DNA of 64,000 nt from assembly GCA_944474755.1 (NCBI GenBank), contig OX104120.1, forward strand, positions 37,738,067 through 37,802,066, read 5' to 3'. Position 1 is the first letter of the stretch; each line of letters begins with the position of its first letter. The translations under genes and the position numbers were made by a program. The notes beneath the pieces were generated by a model that worked only from the letters and a program-made list of their open reading frames with translations, ran no database searches and was not told the DNA's origin. This stretch comes from Limnoperna fortunei (Eukaryota; Mollusca; Bivalvia; Mytilida; Modiolidae). Positions 11,561 to 24,108 of this stretch are shown piece after piece.

Positions 11561-12729
11561 AATCAATTGTAAAAATCAATTTTCCAAAAATAAATATACA
11601 AACTATTCTTATGCTCCTCATGCTCGGCACTTATTTAACAATGCATCTTATATTTTGTGTTATTTCTCCTCCTTTGTCACTTTAAGTGATGATTTGTGTG
11701 ATTGTTTTTGTGTTTTCTGATGGGCTTAACACCCTTATTATGCTAAAAACCAATGGGTATTTTCATTGAAATGTACCGGGCTATTTTATTTACGTCTACG
11801 CTGCACCCGCAGGCTCGTCAAAGTAAATTATCATGTTCGTTCATACAAAGATATACTACTGACCAATTTAAACTGTTCATTATTCGTCGTCTCCCTCTTC
11901 CAACTTAAAAGTTTAACTTTAAATGTAAATAATGTTTTTTTCTATTCTTTGTTTTACATTATATCCTTGTCATTGAAAATGTGTGTGGTCCCACGATAAA
12001 TAATATCACTACTTCTATATCCAATATCTTATTATGTAATTGAAATATTCGTAGTGTAAGAAATAAACTTTTCTTTCCCTTAAATTTCCGGATAAGTTTG
12101 ACATAGTTCCTATAACTGAAACCAATCTTGATTCAGATATAAGTACTGACGATGTGCATCTTGATTCATTTTCACAAACCTAAATTCATAAGGATCGCAA
12201 AAAAACTGGTGGTGACTTGCTGAACAGTGCGCTTGAACTATTTCTTTACTTTGTTGTATTTATCCACTCGAATGGACGGACAATGACTACTAGACACGAC
12301 TTATCATGGAATAGAGTTGGGCTACGAGACTAATGAAAACATTGTAGTGACGGGGGATTTTATTTTGTATTTATTTAATACTCACAATAAGATATTAATT
12401 AAAACTTAAAACAATGAACTTATTCAATTTAACTAATGTATTAGATAAGCCTTCTCGGGTGACAGATCACAGTAATACATTGACCCAATTATTATAAGAG
12501 ACTTATTCCATTTATATTTTCTGACGTTTCCAACAATTGTTTTGCCGACATTTGAACATTTGGAATTCAAAACGTTTGGAAATTTAAATGTCGGACTTAG
12601 TCCATTGTCAATATTCTTATCCTTGGTTGGTGCGATAATATCATGTATCGACCTCATAACCATGCTATAATTGTATACTAAATTGTATGCATGTTTCATG
12701 AATGTCCTTTTGTAACTGTTGTAATTTGG

Positions 12730-13620
12730 AGAAGACTTCGTTGGTTTGTCTTAACTTGTGTCTCATCCTGTTTTGCATATTTGAACAAATGAAATGTGTT
12801 TCAACTAGTGGTGTATTACACCTTACGATTTGCATCAACACACCACTTAACGCAATACTGTAATGGTAACAGGAGGTTCAGCATGCCATAAAACATGGTT
12901 AAACCCATCATTTTTATTGAAATGTCTATATCAAGTCAGGACCATTACTGTTGTCTATATTTTTGGTTGGGGGCTTCGGTAGCCAAGTGGTTAAGGTAGT
13001 TCGTATACTATTGATTAAGATTTAGCATTGTTTGAAGAATGTATGAGAAAAGTATGCCGCTCTTCAAAACATCCTACAGGAAGTTACCTGTATGTGAAAC
13101 TGTATGCGGCAAAGGCACTAAGATATCGATACATATATATCTATAGACGTAAAAACTCCTAAAGACTTTGTCGGAATTACTACTTGTATTATTATAAATA
13201 AACCGTCATCAAAGAAATCAAAGTTACAAAACGCGCATTTCGTCTCATCAAGTTGCGCGCAAACCCAAATTTTTTTTAAATGTAAATGATTCAGACACTG
13301 TAGAGATTTTGTCATCAAATTTCAAAAGATAATAACAAATTCGGCTAAGGCCACCTTCACCTTGGTAACAGAAAAACCTAAGATTTTCAATAATTCTTTA
13401 AACTTAGGGGTAGTCAATTTAGACAATGACTATATATAATAAGGTGTGATACTAGTTCAGGACTTAAATGTCCAGCTGCAGCGGCATCAATCCATGGGAT
13501 GCAAATAACATGTCATTAACGATATTAACGATATTTTAATAAAAGGTTATAAATTTACTAAGCCAGCGTTTCGTCTAATCAAGACTCATCAAGGGGTTAA
13601 AACTTCAAATAACATGTCAG
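12730..13620. other. Patchwork of short repeat-like sequences
   Basis: Includes CGCGCATTTCGTCTCATC (about 13233) and CAGCGTTTCGTCTAATCAAG (about 13565), two variants of one motif that I recall as common in mussel genomes. No coding capacity. Confidence 0.3.
12966..13012 (+). repeat. SINE 5' fragment (tRNA-like head)
   Basis: GGGGGCTTCGGTAGCCAAGTGG followed by TTAAGGTAGTTCGT carries box A; it parallels the SINE head at 40235 but breaks off before box B. Confidence 0.65.
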
Positions 13621-13678
13621 CACCTTTTTTACAAGCGTACGACGACAAATTAAGAATGCTCTTATGTCTTTAAAGAGA

Positions 13679-13780
13679 TTATGACACAATCTTTGCTATA
13701 TTAGGTTTCTATATCATTCCTCCACCAATATTAGGTCACGGCTATCACATCGACCTAATATAGAAAATCTTGTGTAATAA
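13679..13780. repeat. 102-bp hairpin (MITE-like)
   Basis: Arms of about 28 bp: left 13679-13706 (ends TATATTAGGT), right 13753-13780 (begins ACCTAATATAG), near-perfect complements around a 46-base spacer. Confidence 0.7.
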
Positions 13781-14773
13781 TTTATATGTATTTGTAAAGA
13801 CAGTAACTGATATTTGATATTAGCTATATTGATTTATTGTTTGTTGTTGTACATGCAGCAATCATAAGATGTCTTGAAAGCTTCATTATAATAACAAAAA
13901 TCCGTGTACAGTTTTATAAAACAAATTTAAAAACGACTGATTTTTATAAATCAAAGCCGCCAAAATGTAATCGTGTGTCTGTTCCATGTATTCGTTTATG
14001 TCCACTTAATTATCCTTTTGTAATTTGTTTTCCGTTCATTTTTAGTAAATAATTGAATCGTGAGGTTTGTGTTTGGTCTATCTAATACTAATATTTAACT
14101 ATGTTTCGGCAAACATTTAGTTCACGCATACCTAAACGCACTGAACTCGCACTAACACCAGTATATAAGCACCTTATACGGGTCTTATAAATGAAGGATA
14201 TTTTAACTAATTTCATATATATGGTCTTACCCTTTATCGTCGTCAAACGATTTTAATCACAATAAATCATAAATTAATTACAGTTTATTCATTTATTGTC
14301 GTTAACCAATGTTAATAATATATTTTATTTGATTATGTAAAATAATGTAAAAGGAAAATATTAGACAATATTAAAATTTAATAATGACAATGACATAATA
14401 GCATTTATAGTATATAGGTTGAAATGTTTTAGAATTGTGAAATTGATCACATTAACATTTTATGCAAGAAATTCTTACTTTTATTTATCGCCGGGTTTAA
14501 CCTCGATTTTTATCTGGGTTGTGGTATTCCGTCGTTCATGAGTACTTGTCTAATTTAGTGTTAGTATTATTTGTAGACCACAAACAAAGATACAATCTAA
14601 ATGTGGTCATTGAAACCATCACAAACATGACTATTTCATTTGTTTTCTGGGTAACATTCAGGTCAAAAGGAATTTGGGCGGCAATAAAGAATGACAGTGT
14701 AACCTGACAACATATACTTAACTTCGTCGTAATAAGTGTCGGCATATGTATGTATGTATAGTCTAGGTACACA

Positions 14774-14781
14774 ATATATAA
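14774..14781 (+). promoter_or_regulatory. TATA-like box of gene A
   Basis: ATATATAAAT-type sequence about 95 bases upstream of the gene A start codon. Genes C, D and E have a TATA stretch at a comparable distance. In AT-rich DNA such strings also occur by chance. Confidence 0.4.
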
Positions 14782-14873
14782 ATATGTATATGCTGTGATG
14801 CTGTGATCAACACAACACTAATTTCAAACATTATATTTTCATAAATTGTTGGCTTGCATATCTCTGAGTCAAG

Positions 14874-16748
14874 ATGAAAGTCGGCAACATTGCTTTCGTT
14901 GGAATCGTATTAATTTTTAACAATAAAGGTAAGATAATAAAAACACTTAACATAAATATTGATACATAATGACAAAATAATTTAAATCATAACTTATAGT
15001 TTATAGTTACAGAATTACATAAAAATAAATTTATGGTATATAGTGGCTTCACTTAAAATAAAAAAAAAATCCTTTTATGATGCAAAATTCTTGCATCAGT
15101 CTGTATATAGCAAAGTTTAAAGCTAAATCTTTTGAAAATCATTAAGCAAATAATCCTAAATATTAGTTTTGTCGTTATCTGAAGAATTAAAACTATCACT
15201 ATTCTTTACTAATTATACTGTAAAGTTCAAGTACGTTTTACATAATCATTAACAATTTAATGCATATTGTATAATTGTAGTAAATGGCTTTTTATTGGGA
15301 AGAGGAGAAAATACAGGTATAGTTTTTTATTCTAAAAGAAAGATTATCGGTCCTTTTAAGATTTACAAACAATATTTATGTCTCCTAAACGTTTTCTTGC
15401 AGTTCAATCTTATCCGCTCGTTTTACAGAGAGTTGCGATGTCTGAACAACACAAAACTGTGTATGTTCGGGCTGACATGGGGTTGTGAAATCATCTTTAT
15501 TCAAAGAAAATGTGTTCGTTTGGGAGACATTTGTGTGGCATCCTGACACGATTGTTACAAGTTAGATTTTTGTTTGTATTAGTAAAACCAAAGACGAATT
15601 TAATCGATTGATAGGATGTTCTATGTCAATCCGAAAGTATGTCAACTGTTAGCAATTAAGATTAAGTTTACAAAAGACTTCAAATGGTATTCAACGGTAC
15701 CGCGGGTTGGGATTTATTATGTCAACAAGTGAAATAAAATTTAAAATGACCTATAGGACAAGCTTTATCGGTATATTAGTTCATTGGGATAACCACAGAA
15801 CGCCACCGGGAATGCACTTGCAGGTGTCACGAAGAAAAAAGCTGGCTACTCGTCTTTGTGTATATAACAATGTGCTTTAATTAGATTATTCTCGAACATT
15901 TAATTGTTACTTTCAACTAGAGCGGATGTCATTATTTACATTTTGTTTCAGACTAAAGACCAGTAGAATGTAATTGATTCATTTACCTAAAATGCATGAA
16001 CCGTGACATTTAGTTTCATGTATAATGAATTTTAAATACGAATTTGAATAATAACATAATGTTCTTTAAGTAGTTTATGTTTATCATAAATCTAACTTGT
16101 ATAAAGTGTAATTGGTTTAAATAAGGCAATTGTATAATTTTAGTTGTGTCGATACTGAGATAAAACTACAAATGAACGTTATGCACTGGCAATCAGGATT
16201 CTGATCTTTGGTGAACGACAAGTATGGCTAAATCTAAAAATAACGTGTATCTGAAATGATATACAGAATATATAAATGTAGTACATGTATGTTTGATGCA
16301 ATCGTTTTGTTTTGAAGATTTTATAGATCCCTCATGCATTCAAAAAGGACAAGACGGAATATGCGACTTCTACCAATGCTTTGAAGAAAGACGTCAATGC
16401 GGGTCGTCTGGGTACCTAACTGGTTATGGATATAAATATTGTAACAAGTTCGGTTTATATTTAAACAAATTTACACAAGCTGGACAAACTTGGATTGCTT
16501 GCGTAAGGCGCTGTCTGACTAGAAAATTGATAGAGAAATATGAGGAATCAGTAGGCCCAGGACAACAGTGCGAGGAGCTAAAAACCTACGCATTTGACAC
16601 CCATGTTAGCTGCTATCTAGATTGCGGATTCTGTGGTATTGTCGGCTCTAATAAATTGGCATTGAACAGCGTTTATGATTACTCAGATCTGCTCTCTTTG
16701 AACGCTATCAAACAAATGTCAAAAGTAATCGTTAGTTGTCTCGGCTGA
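14874..16748 (+). CDS. Gene A: secreted 12-cysteine stanniocalcin-like protein (2 exons)
   Basis: Seen: exon 1 is 14874-14928 (ATG, 18 codons of hydrophobic signal peptide, then the first base of a split codon). The donor GTAAGA is at 14929, the acceptor AG ends at 16317, and exon 2 is 16318-16748 with TGA. The intron is phase 1 and 1389 bp. The product is 161 aa. Cysteines fall at residues 25, 34, 39, 46, 60, 80, 84, 103, 117, 121, 124 and 159. Motifs include FYQCFE (36-41), GYGYKYC (54-60), FTQAGQTW (70-77) and CYLDCGFC (117-124). Known: stanniocalcins are secreted, disulphide-rich hormones with a similar middle region (F-x3-G-x-W/F...C, ECY...C). Inferred: an extracellular stanniocalcin-like protein; exact role unknown. 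It is the first of five same-strand paralogues. An ATG at 16293, in frame with exon 2, lies in the intron and is not the start, because the same splice structure recurs in all five copies. Confidence 0.82.
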
Positions 16749-16854
16749 TGTTAGATTAGCATTCTTAACAATCATGACTATCATGCTTTACTTATTCTTT
16801 CATGGCTTTATAACTTTTACAGTGTAATTCCAAATCAGTTATTATGTGAAGCTT

Positions 16855-16860
16855 AATAAA
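16855..16860 (+). terminator. Poly(A) signal of gene A
   Basis: AATAAA 107 bases after the gene A stop codon, the first canonical signal downstream. Confidence 0.5.
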
Positions 16861-18034
16861 ACAAGAAACTGTGTTTATTTTGTCTTACTAGCTAAGCATT
16901 TTCTAAACATAATACTGTGTACGCAAGATTTACTATATTGGGGGCAGACAATAATAAACTGTGCGGACAAATGCTCAATTATTGGCAAAACAAAAACAAT
17001 TGTGCGAATAAAATACTATGTCGTACGCAAAAAACAAGTGACCATAAAAACAGGGTCTAACGCAAAATTACGAAGTAAAACTTAAAAACGATTGTGCATA
17101 CGAAGCACTAGGTTGTGCACAAAACATACCGAGCACACAAAAGATAAAATTGTGAGCTAGAAATTTTGTTGTTTACGTAAGATGTGGTCGTATAAGTCGT
17201 CTTTTATTAAATTTTGTTTTGTATTCAATTTAATTGGAATTACCGAGACACTTAATGAAGGAAGTAACATATCCAAAGACTTTCCAGAGAAAATTTTTAT
17301 CAATAAGGTGCGTACACAACAGAAGATTGCAGCTTTCATCATCATAAAAAATGATTGGGTGCAGAGTATTTGTCAGTTATAATCTAAAATATGAAATGAA
17401 AGCAAAATTATGAACGCCAACTTCAATGAAAACCCAAAATAAAAAAATGGTGTGAAAATGCAATTGCACTGAAAGAATATGCAGTTCTTGTTACAAACAT
17501 TAGTAGGGAATGTGCCAGACAAAGTAAAAGAAGAACAGAAAAATAGATAACGACAGCTAGTGAAGTCTATGTCAGGAGTTAACTATTAAATGAATTGTCC
17601 GTAGTTATCAAACGATTCAATATGGCAAATATATACTTGCTGTACAATATTTTTTGTAATTTAAAAACACGTAATAAATTAAAGGCGGTGTTAAAATTTC
17701 TGCCATAGTTTAATTAAGATATACACGATCTTTAAATTAATTAAACCTTTATTTTTTTCTTGGCGTGCATAGAAAAACAGCTGGCAATAAACTACTGATC
17801 TCAATTGTTTTAGATGTCCAGTTGTGAATCCCTACTCAATTAACATAGAAAAAAGTAACACAACCAATGCTTATGAGTACACGTTGGACCAACAAAATAA
17901 ATCAACGTTGCGAAATGATAGACCAACTGGAACACAATTGTGTCTGCCGCTGAAAATTATGTATTATGGATAGAGACGAAAAACTAAAGCCTGATCTTTT
18001 TCTACACAGATTTACGTAAGAGTTCCGTATCGTG
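16861..18034. other. Intergenic region after gene A
   Basis: No gene or repeat recognised; the frames at 16846-17085 and 17157-17382 have no domain, homologue or conserved context. Confidence 0.4.
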
Positions 18035-18175
18035 CACGACGCGTAGTACTCCCAAAGGTGGTTACTCACTATGGTCCGCGGGCAAGTTTATCGTATATTA
18101 ACCGACGAGAGAGCATCTTATATCCGTAACCTGGTAATGCTATCCGAGTATGGTCTCAGTATTCAGGATAAGAGT
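18035..18175 (-). repeat. R1 copy 4, truncated and diverged
   Basis: Only the 5' half survives: GTTACTCACTATGGTCCGCGG...CCGAGTATGGTCTCAG parallels the right half of copy 3 with many substitutions. Confidence 0.55.
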
Positions 18176-18374
18176 CACTGAACACGCAACCAATCAATAA
18201 GACAATAAGGACTTTATTGTGATTGAAAGTTACAACCAAAATCATCAGTACTACTAAGTAGTAAAACCCATGTAAAATGTAAACAACACACTGTTAAAAT
18301 CAAGTCTGAACTAGGTATGTTAGAAGAGACCGATATATGTTTTCAATTTTTACATTAATCATAAAATGTGTGGA

Positions 18375-18641
18375 CTATTTTAAAAAGGATGAGACCGACA
18401 TAAAAAATATAAAAATGCAACAAAACAAAACTATAGTTAAATCAACAAAAGTACCACTTCTTTTGCATAAGTATCTGGTGAACTGACAACATCCACAAAA
18501 CACAAAATAAAAAGAGAGAACGCCCTCATCAAGAGTTTCATTGAAATAGCAAGAGAGTTTGTCGTCGGACATTTTGCTTTGCACGTGGGAGAGGAAAAAA
18601 ATTACAAAGAGCAAAATCGTTGAAGTAAGGACACATTGCAT
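18375..18641 (-). CDS. Possible small secreted or membrane protein, 88 aa
   Basis: The minus-strand frame starts with a good signal-peptide-like segment (LLFVIFFLSHVQS, residues 10-22), then a polar stretch with an N-glycosylation sequon (NETL, residues 34-37), a CGCC motif and a second hydrophobic segment near the C-terminus. No family recognised, no splice pattern shown and no paralogue in the window. It could be a first exon or chance. Confidence 0.18.
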   Translation of the reverse strand: MQCVLTSTILLFVIFFLSHVQSKMSDDKLSCYFNETLDEGVLSFYFVFCGCCQFTRYLCKRSGTFVDLTIVLFCCIFIFFMSVSSFLK

Positions 18642-20076
18642 TGTAGGTGGCAGATAAAGTCAAGGTATCTAGCAGAAATACATAACATAACATCTTTCTT
18701 ATTACCAATACTAAAAAGCATCTAGTAGTGTTTCTACAAATTAAGTCAATACAGCACATTTCATCATGTCACAACTATAAGCCGGGCTTTTTTATGTAAC
18801 GTACAAGCGCCAGCTCTAAAACTTTGACAATCGATCTACTGACGAAACAATCATTCTAACACCTGGATTGGAACCATCAACCCTGACATCGACCAGCATT
18901 ATTTCCGTAATGCAGTGTTACCTATATGATCAAATCCTTTCTTTCTGTTATTGTTAAAATTCTAAAGGTAAAACTTGCTCACTGCAATCCTTGTCGAAAA
19001 CTTGACTTTACCAATAATGAAAACTTAGACACCAAAGTCGCAGGAAAAAATCACTTCTTCTATAATATTATATTTGATAAACTTCAATCTTTTTATTGTT
19101 AAAGTTAAATTACAACATGCATGTATATGATATTTGTGAACGTAAAAATGTATAATGGTAATATGCATTCTGGATTTGTTTTCTAAATGTTAAACTGTTC
19201 TCTGGAGTGTGATAGAAACAGATTACATGAAGAATAACTAGCATGTATTGTCATAAAACGTACACCTAAATATATCTTTACTTGGTAACTTAACAAAAAA
19301 AATTATTGTTTGCCATGTAATTTGACCATGAAACTAACTCTCAAGGTCACGAACAAAAACTTCACATATTTAATTGTAATAGGGTCTTGAAAGTACATGT
19401 CACACCACACTAAGACATGTACTACTAGTTTTTTCATTGTGAGAGTTTTATGTAAGCAACTATTATTATAAGAAAAAAATTATTAGACAAATGTGTATTG
19501 TTTTACATGCAAAATCGACATTTAAACATATGGTCGATTTGTTTAATAAATATATGAATAGAATAACTATTAGAACATAGACATATAATATACATATAGA
19601 GTGTTCAATACTTTAAATAGGTCTGTGTTAAATGTAGACATGATACATTTATGTACAATAAAATATGAACCGGAATGTGTTTTGTAGATCATTCTTAAGC
19701 AAAACCACAACTATTTCTCGAAAGATGTAAGAATATGTAATACATATCTCATCTTTCGTTTTGTCTGCAAAACATGACAATTTATAATGAATTGTAAATG
19801 ACATTTAATGGACTTTTATGTGTATTTCTTTGTCATTAATAGGATTTTGTTAAAAAAAATACTGTAATGACATGTGGAAATAACATAAGTCACATTGATC
19901 AAGTAATTAATTTTAAATGATAGTAGCATACGCTTGAATCTACAATAATACACAACTTTATGATGTAATAAAGATTTGAATTTATAGAAAAGAGAACATA
20001 TTCTTTAATTTGAGAGTCATGATGAACGTGGCCATAATAGCCTTATTTGATATCACATTATTTTGTGAAATTCGTG

Positions 20077-23000
20077 GTAAGATATTGTAAGCTGTGTATT
20101 AATAATGGTCAACAGTTTTAGGCGTTTTCAATGTAATGCAATCTTGAAACGGACAACAATTTATTAGTTGCGTAACCAACGTGATTCTGACAAACACTAT
20201 ATAAAGTGTTGTGATAGATATAATTCATTATTAACATTTCATAGGATATTATATTTTTAATATTTAAAAATTATATTTTTATTTTTAACAAATAATACAG
20301 ATATGAAATTCAAAAAAGTTACGTCAAAGATTGTTTTTTTGTCTGTCAGATACTTTTCTCTATAGAACTAGTATGTGAGATTATGAATCGACAGTTATTA
20401 GGATTGATATTCTATAATAAACGATAGGGTTATTTATTAAAATTAACAAGTAGTGTACACTAGTATGAACACTTAAAACAATTAAAAAGGATAATATATT
20501 TCAAAATTTCTATTTTTTTATTGAATTTATTACAAAAATGTGTGCATGTGTAAAAAGTAACCAAAAACATGCTCTCTTGTCTTTTTGCATTACAATGAGG
20601 TCATCATAAGTATTTGGAAAATAGGACTACAAAATGTCGAAGCGCACACAAAAATGAAGAACACAAAACAAAAACCGAAACCTATAAAAAAACAATTGAG
20701 CACTCAGGTGCTCCGGAGCATTAAGCTGTGTCTGCCTCTAGTTAGACACCAGTCGAATTCTATATTGTAATGTCTAAGACAAAGTCACAATCCAGAAATA
20801 GGAAAGATTACTTAGGACTCAGCGAAAATGTTTGATTATATTTGAGAGATCGATTTCCCATAACGACCAACGAATTAAGTCATAGTGAAAACCATAGAAC
20901 GTCTGGAGAGATAACATCAACCTAAGTACAACAAGTCTGTGTTAAAATATATTAGTAGTCGGCAACAGTAAGTAGTCTAAAAAATCTTAGTACCGATCGA
21001 AGGATCTAGAATAACGTATAAGTTTTGAAATGTACACACCATACGTTGGACCTGCTGGAATGTTGCTGTCGATGAACGTCAGCAGTCCTTCTAAGAAATC
21101 AGCCTCATAAGAGTACAAAGTAGGTCGGCGAAGAGAGTAAATTTCTTTTCTTGTGCAATGCAAGGGATAGGTGTATTTAGTCATGTTTTTAAAAAAATTA
21201 TAGTGTTTTAATTTGCTATATGGGTGTTTTTCAAAATATGCCAAGTTTTTGATAAAATTTTCATATAAAAAAAATTAAATTGTTTTCAACTTTTATTATG
21301 CTTAACACAACTATTAATATGAAGAGAAAATAAAAACAAAATATGCAATCTTAAAAACATTCCTAAATGCAGTTTTGACAATGAATTAAAATAACTGTAA
21401 TAAAGAAATGTCAACTACATAACAATTTAAATATAAATTTGTATATATTTTTGTTTATAACGTCTAAAACATATCAATGACAGCACCAAACAATTCTACT
21501 AAAGTACATTAGTATTAATAATTCCTATGATATTGCTATATTATTGATTGGTTGATTATATTTTTCATTAAGGCTTATTATCACGCAAAATTTGAACATT
21601 GAAACAACCTAACTTCCTGTATTTTTTGTATGTTTTGATATATGTGGTCATATTTCTATTAACTATTTTCAACATTAACCTATTTTTAAAGATTTAAAAT
21701 TTGAAGCCTCTTAAATCGTTTAATGAAAAATAAATTTGAATCATCCGATGGTTATGTAGTTGACATTGAAATTACGTAGTTGACCAAACTGTTATGTAGT
21801 TGACAAAAATGCATTCCTTGCAAGTACAACTAAAAAGTTAATAAATTTGTGGCATCATAACACGGAGAATGTTCTAAAAGTCCATTAGCCTTTGAAAAGC
21901 ATCTTTAAAGCTTCGTCCCATGTGTCATCATCAATCTTGAAGTGAGAAGAACCCTTTATTCCTCGCATTTTGTCAACTACATAACGATACACATTGTTAA
22001 GTAGCTGACCGTTATGTAGGGGACCAATTTGGACATATATTGTTTTTATCTCGCCAATTATACTTCTATGTTTATAATTTTTTTTTCAATTGAAAGTACA
22101 TACTATTATACATATTTTATCGAAAAGGGAAAACTCTAAGTTATTTCTATGACAACAAAAAGTATTGTTACCAAGTGGACATGTTAAAAATTACGCAATA
22201 TGAATTACTTACCTTTATATTAATAAAAATCCTGCCCATGATTTTAATCTGCAGCGTTGAACGCCATTACGTAGAAGGGATGTAGAATAAGTGATTGAGT
22301 ACTTCCTTAGTAACAGGAGAGATATCAAATTGTTTATTAGCAACCAAGATTGAAATTGTTTTGTAGTTGACAAAATGTTGTGGACAAAAAAGAAACATTT
22401 CTCAAATTAAACAAAAAAGAGGCAGCAAGTTTTTTGTAGCTTTAAAACATACACAAGTACATTATCGTTGCCTGTATTGCACATACAAGCGGTTGAAAGT
22501 GTTTATCTCTGTAAAATTAGTGCTTGAATCAGTAAGTTTAGGGTTTGGGACATATTTGTTTTACATCAATCTGCTACCTACACTTCCTTTATTTTCATTT
22601 GATGTATGAAATATGCTCATTAATCACTGGAAATCTACAATATAAGTTGTTAACAATGTTTTATTTGATAGAAAACATTACTAAAATAGTTCTTTTTTAA
22701 ATAAAGTACATTGGACAAAATACTTGGCAAATTTTGAAATCGACCCATACATCGTGTTGTCATAGAATAATTAAAATTTCCGAGGCTATGTTGATTGGAT
22801 CTACCTAATTGAACTTGATATTAAGCACACCACACATAAAGATGGTCTGCTTGAAACATTGATTTACATCAAGAAATTGACCAATTAAGGTGGGTTAAGA
22901 ACAAACTTTTACGAGAATAGTGATGATGAGAACGTTACTATTTTTTGTGCAACATTTCATAAGCACCTGCATATTAAGTATACTCCAAGTACTCAAGAAC

Positions 23001-23571
23001 CTGCATTCCTTGATAAAGGGTTTTTGCTAACAGAAATGTTCCCTACTAGTTGTTCACGGTGGCAATATTACTCACATACGACCAATTTTTTGTTCCATTT
23101 TTCGGATTCCCAGTTCCTTCTTCTTTACTGGATTGGATTATGACTAACTCCAGACATGACTAATTACCGTATTTTAATCTAGCTTGTTTTGTGTTGTGTG
23201 TCTGTTTATTTTGTTGCTGTATCATCCTTTATTTTACTATGGTTTCGTTCCACCTTCACTTATTCTCTTATGATTACTCCTCTGTATCAGCTTCTTTCTA
23301 TGCAGGGCGAGAAACTGTTAACTAACAATGAATCAATGTACAATGAATCGGTCTCAAATTTTAATTGCTACGGACAATAAGAGGATCACAAAAAATATTA
23401 AGAGTTGGTCTGTTTGTAAGATTTGTAGCGTGGGAAATTTAGTTTTATTTTACTATATTTCAACCCAATTAGGCACATTTAACAATATCAAAAAATATTA
23501 GTGAAAATATAATCGAATAATTTGTAAATATTACGTTAAATTGTAAATAACAATTTAATATTGTTTTACAG
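20077..23571 (+). other. Long intron of pseudogene B
   Basis: No gene inside. Contains the eight-fold motif cluster at 21410-22371. Otherwise AT-rich sequence with chance frames. Confidence 0.5.
21410..22371. repeat. Cluster of eight GTTATGTAGTTGAC-like motifs, both orientations
   Basis: Forward: 21751, 21771, 21791, 21996, 22011, 22358. Reverse (GTCAACTACATAAC): 21410 and 21972. The three at 21751-21804 are spaced exactly 20 bp; 21996 and 22011 are 15 bp apart. Several are exact; others differ at one to three positions. Confidence 0.7.
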
Positions 23572-24102
23572 CTATTATCGATCCGTGCTGCACTCGAAAG
23601 CGACTGAACGGGAACTGTGGAAGATATCAATGCTTTGAAAAAATTCGCCAGTGCGGTTCTTCTGTGTATCACATTGGCTATGGATACAAATATTTTATTA
23701 AGTTCAAAACATGTTACAACAGTTTTACACAGTCAGGAAAGAATCGGATCGACTGCGTCAGGCCATGTCTGACAAGAAAACTGACAGGGAAATATATGGA
23801 GTAATCAGGGTAAGGACAACACTGCGAGGAACTCCAAACCTTCGCTTTTGACACCCATGTCAGCTGCTATCTAGATTGTGGATTCTGCAGTATTTATAGA
23901 TCTAATTTAGCGGCCTTAGACAAATGTTACGACACATTGGATCTATTATCTTCACAAGCAGCTCAACAGATATATAAAGTAGTTGCTGGTTGTCTTGGCT
24001 AGTGTTAGAATACATTTCCTAACTGTTATTATTATTCTAAAAGTAATGCTGTAAAATTTGAAAATAATAGGTATACGTACATGTTATAATTGCCGTTGTT
24101 CG

Positions 24103-24108
24103 AATAAA
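24103..24108 (+). terminator. Poly(A) signal downstream of gene B
   Basis: AATAAA 101 bases after the gene B terminal stop, a similar distance to that in gene A (107 bases), so probably inherited from the parent gene. Confidence 0.45.

Larger units (their letters stand above)
20019..24002 (+). pseudogene. Gene B: stanniocalcin-like paralogue with two in-frame stops
   Basis: Seen: exon 1 20019-20076 (tandem ATG ATG, short hydrophobic leader containing Asp and Glu), donor GTAAG at 20077, acceptor AG ending 23571, exon 2 23572-24002 with TAG. The intron is 3495 bp, the longest of the family. Exon 2 is exactly 431 bp, the same as A, C and D, yet TAA codons lie in frame at 23802-23804 and 23811-23813, where the paralogues read ESVGxG. 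The tyrosine-cysteine of the YKYC motif has become YKYF, and extra cysteines appear (DPCC, KTCY, KCYD). The C-terminal half after the stops stays open and matches gene A closely (CEEL...FAFDTHVSCYLDCGFC). Inferred: a recently inactivated copy with no indels. A sequencing error would have to create both stops. No clear TATA box upstream. Confidence 0.8.

Noticed and set aside
15295..15546. 83-codon frame inside the intron of gene A, cysteine-containing
   Set aside because: No splice sites place it in the gene; the other four paralogues have only two coding exons.
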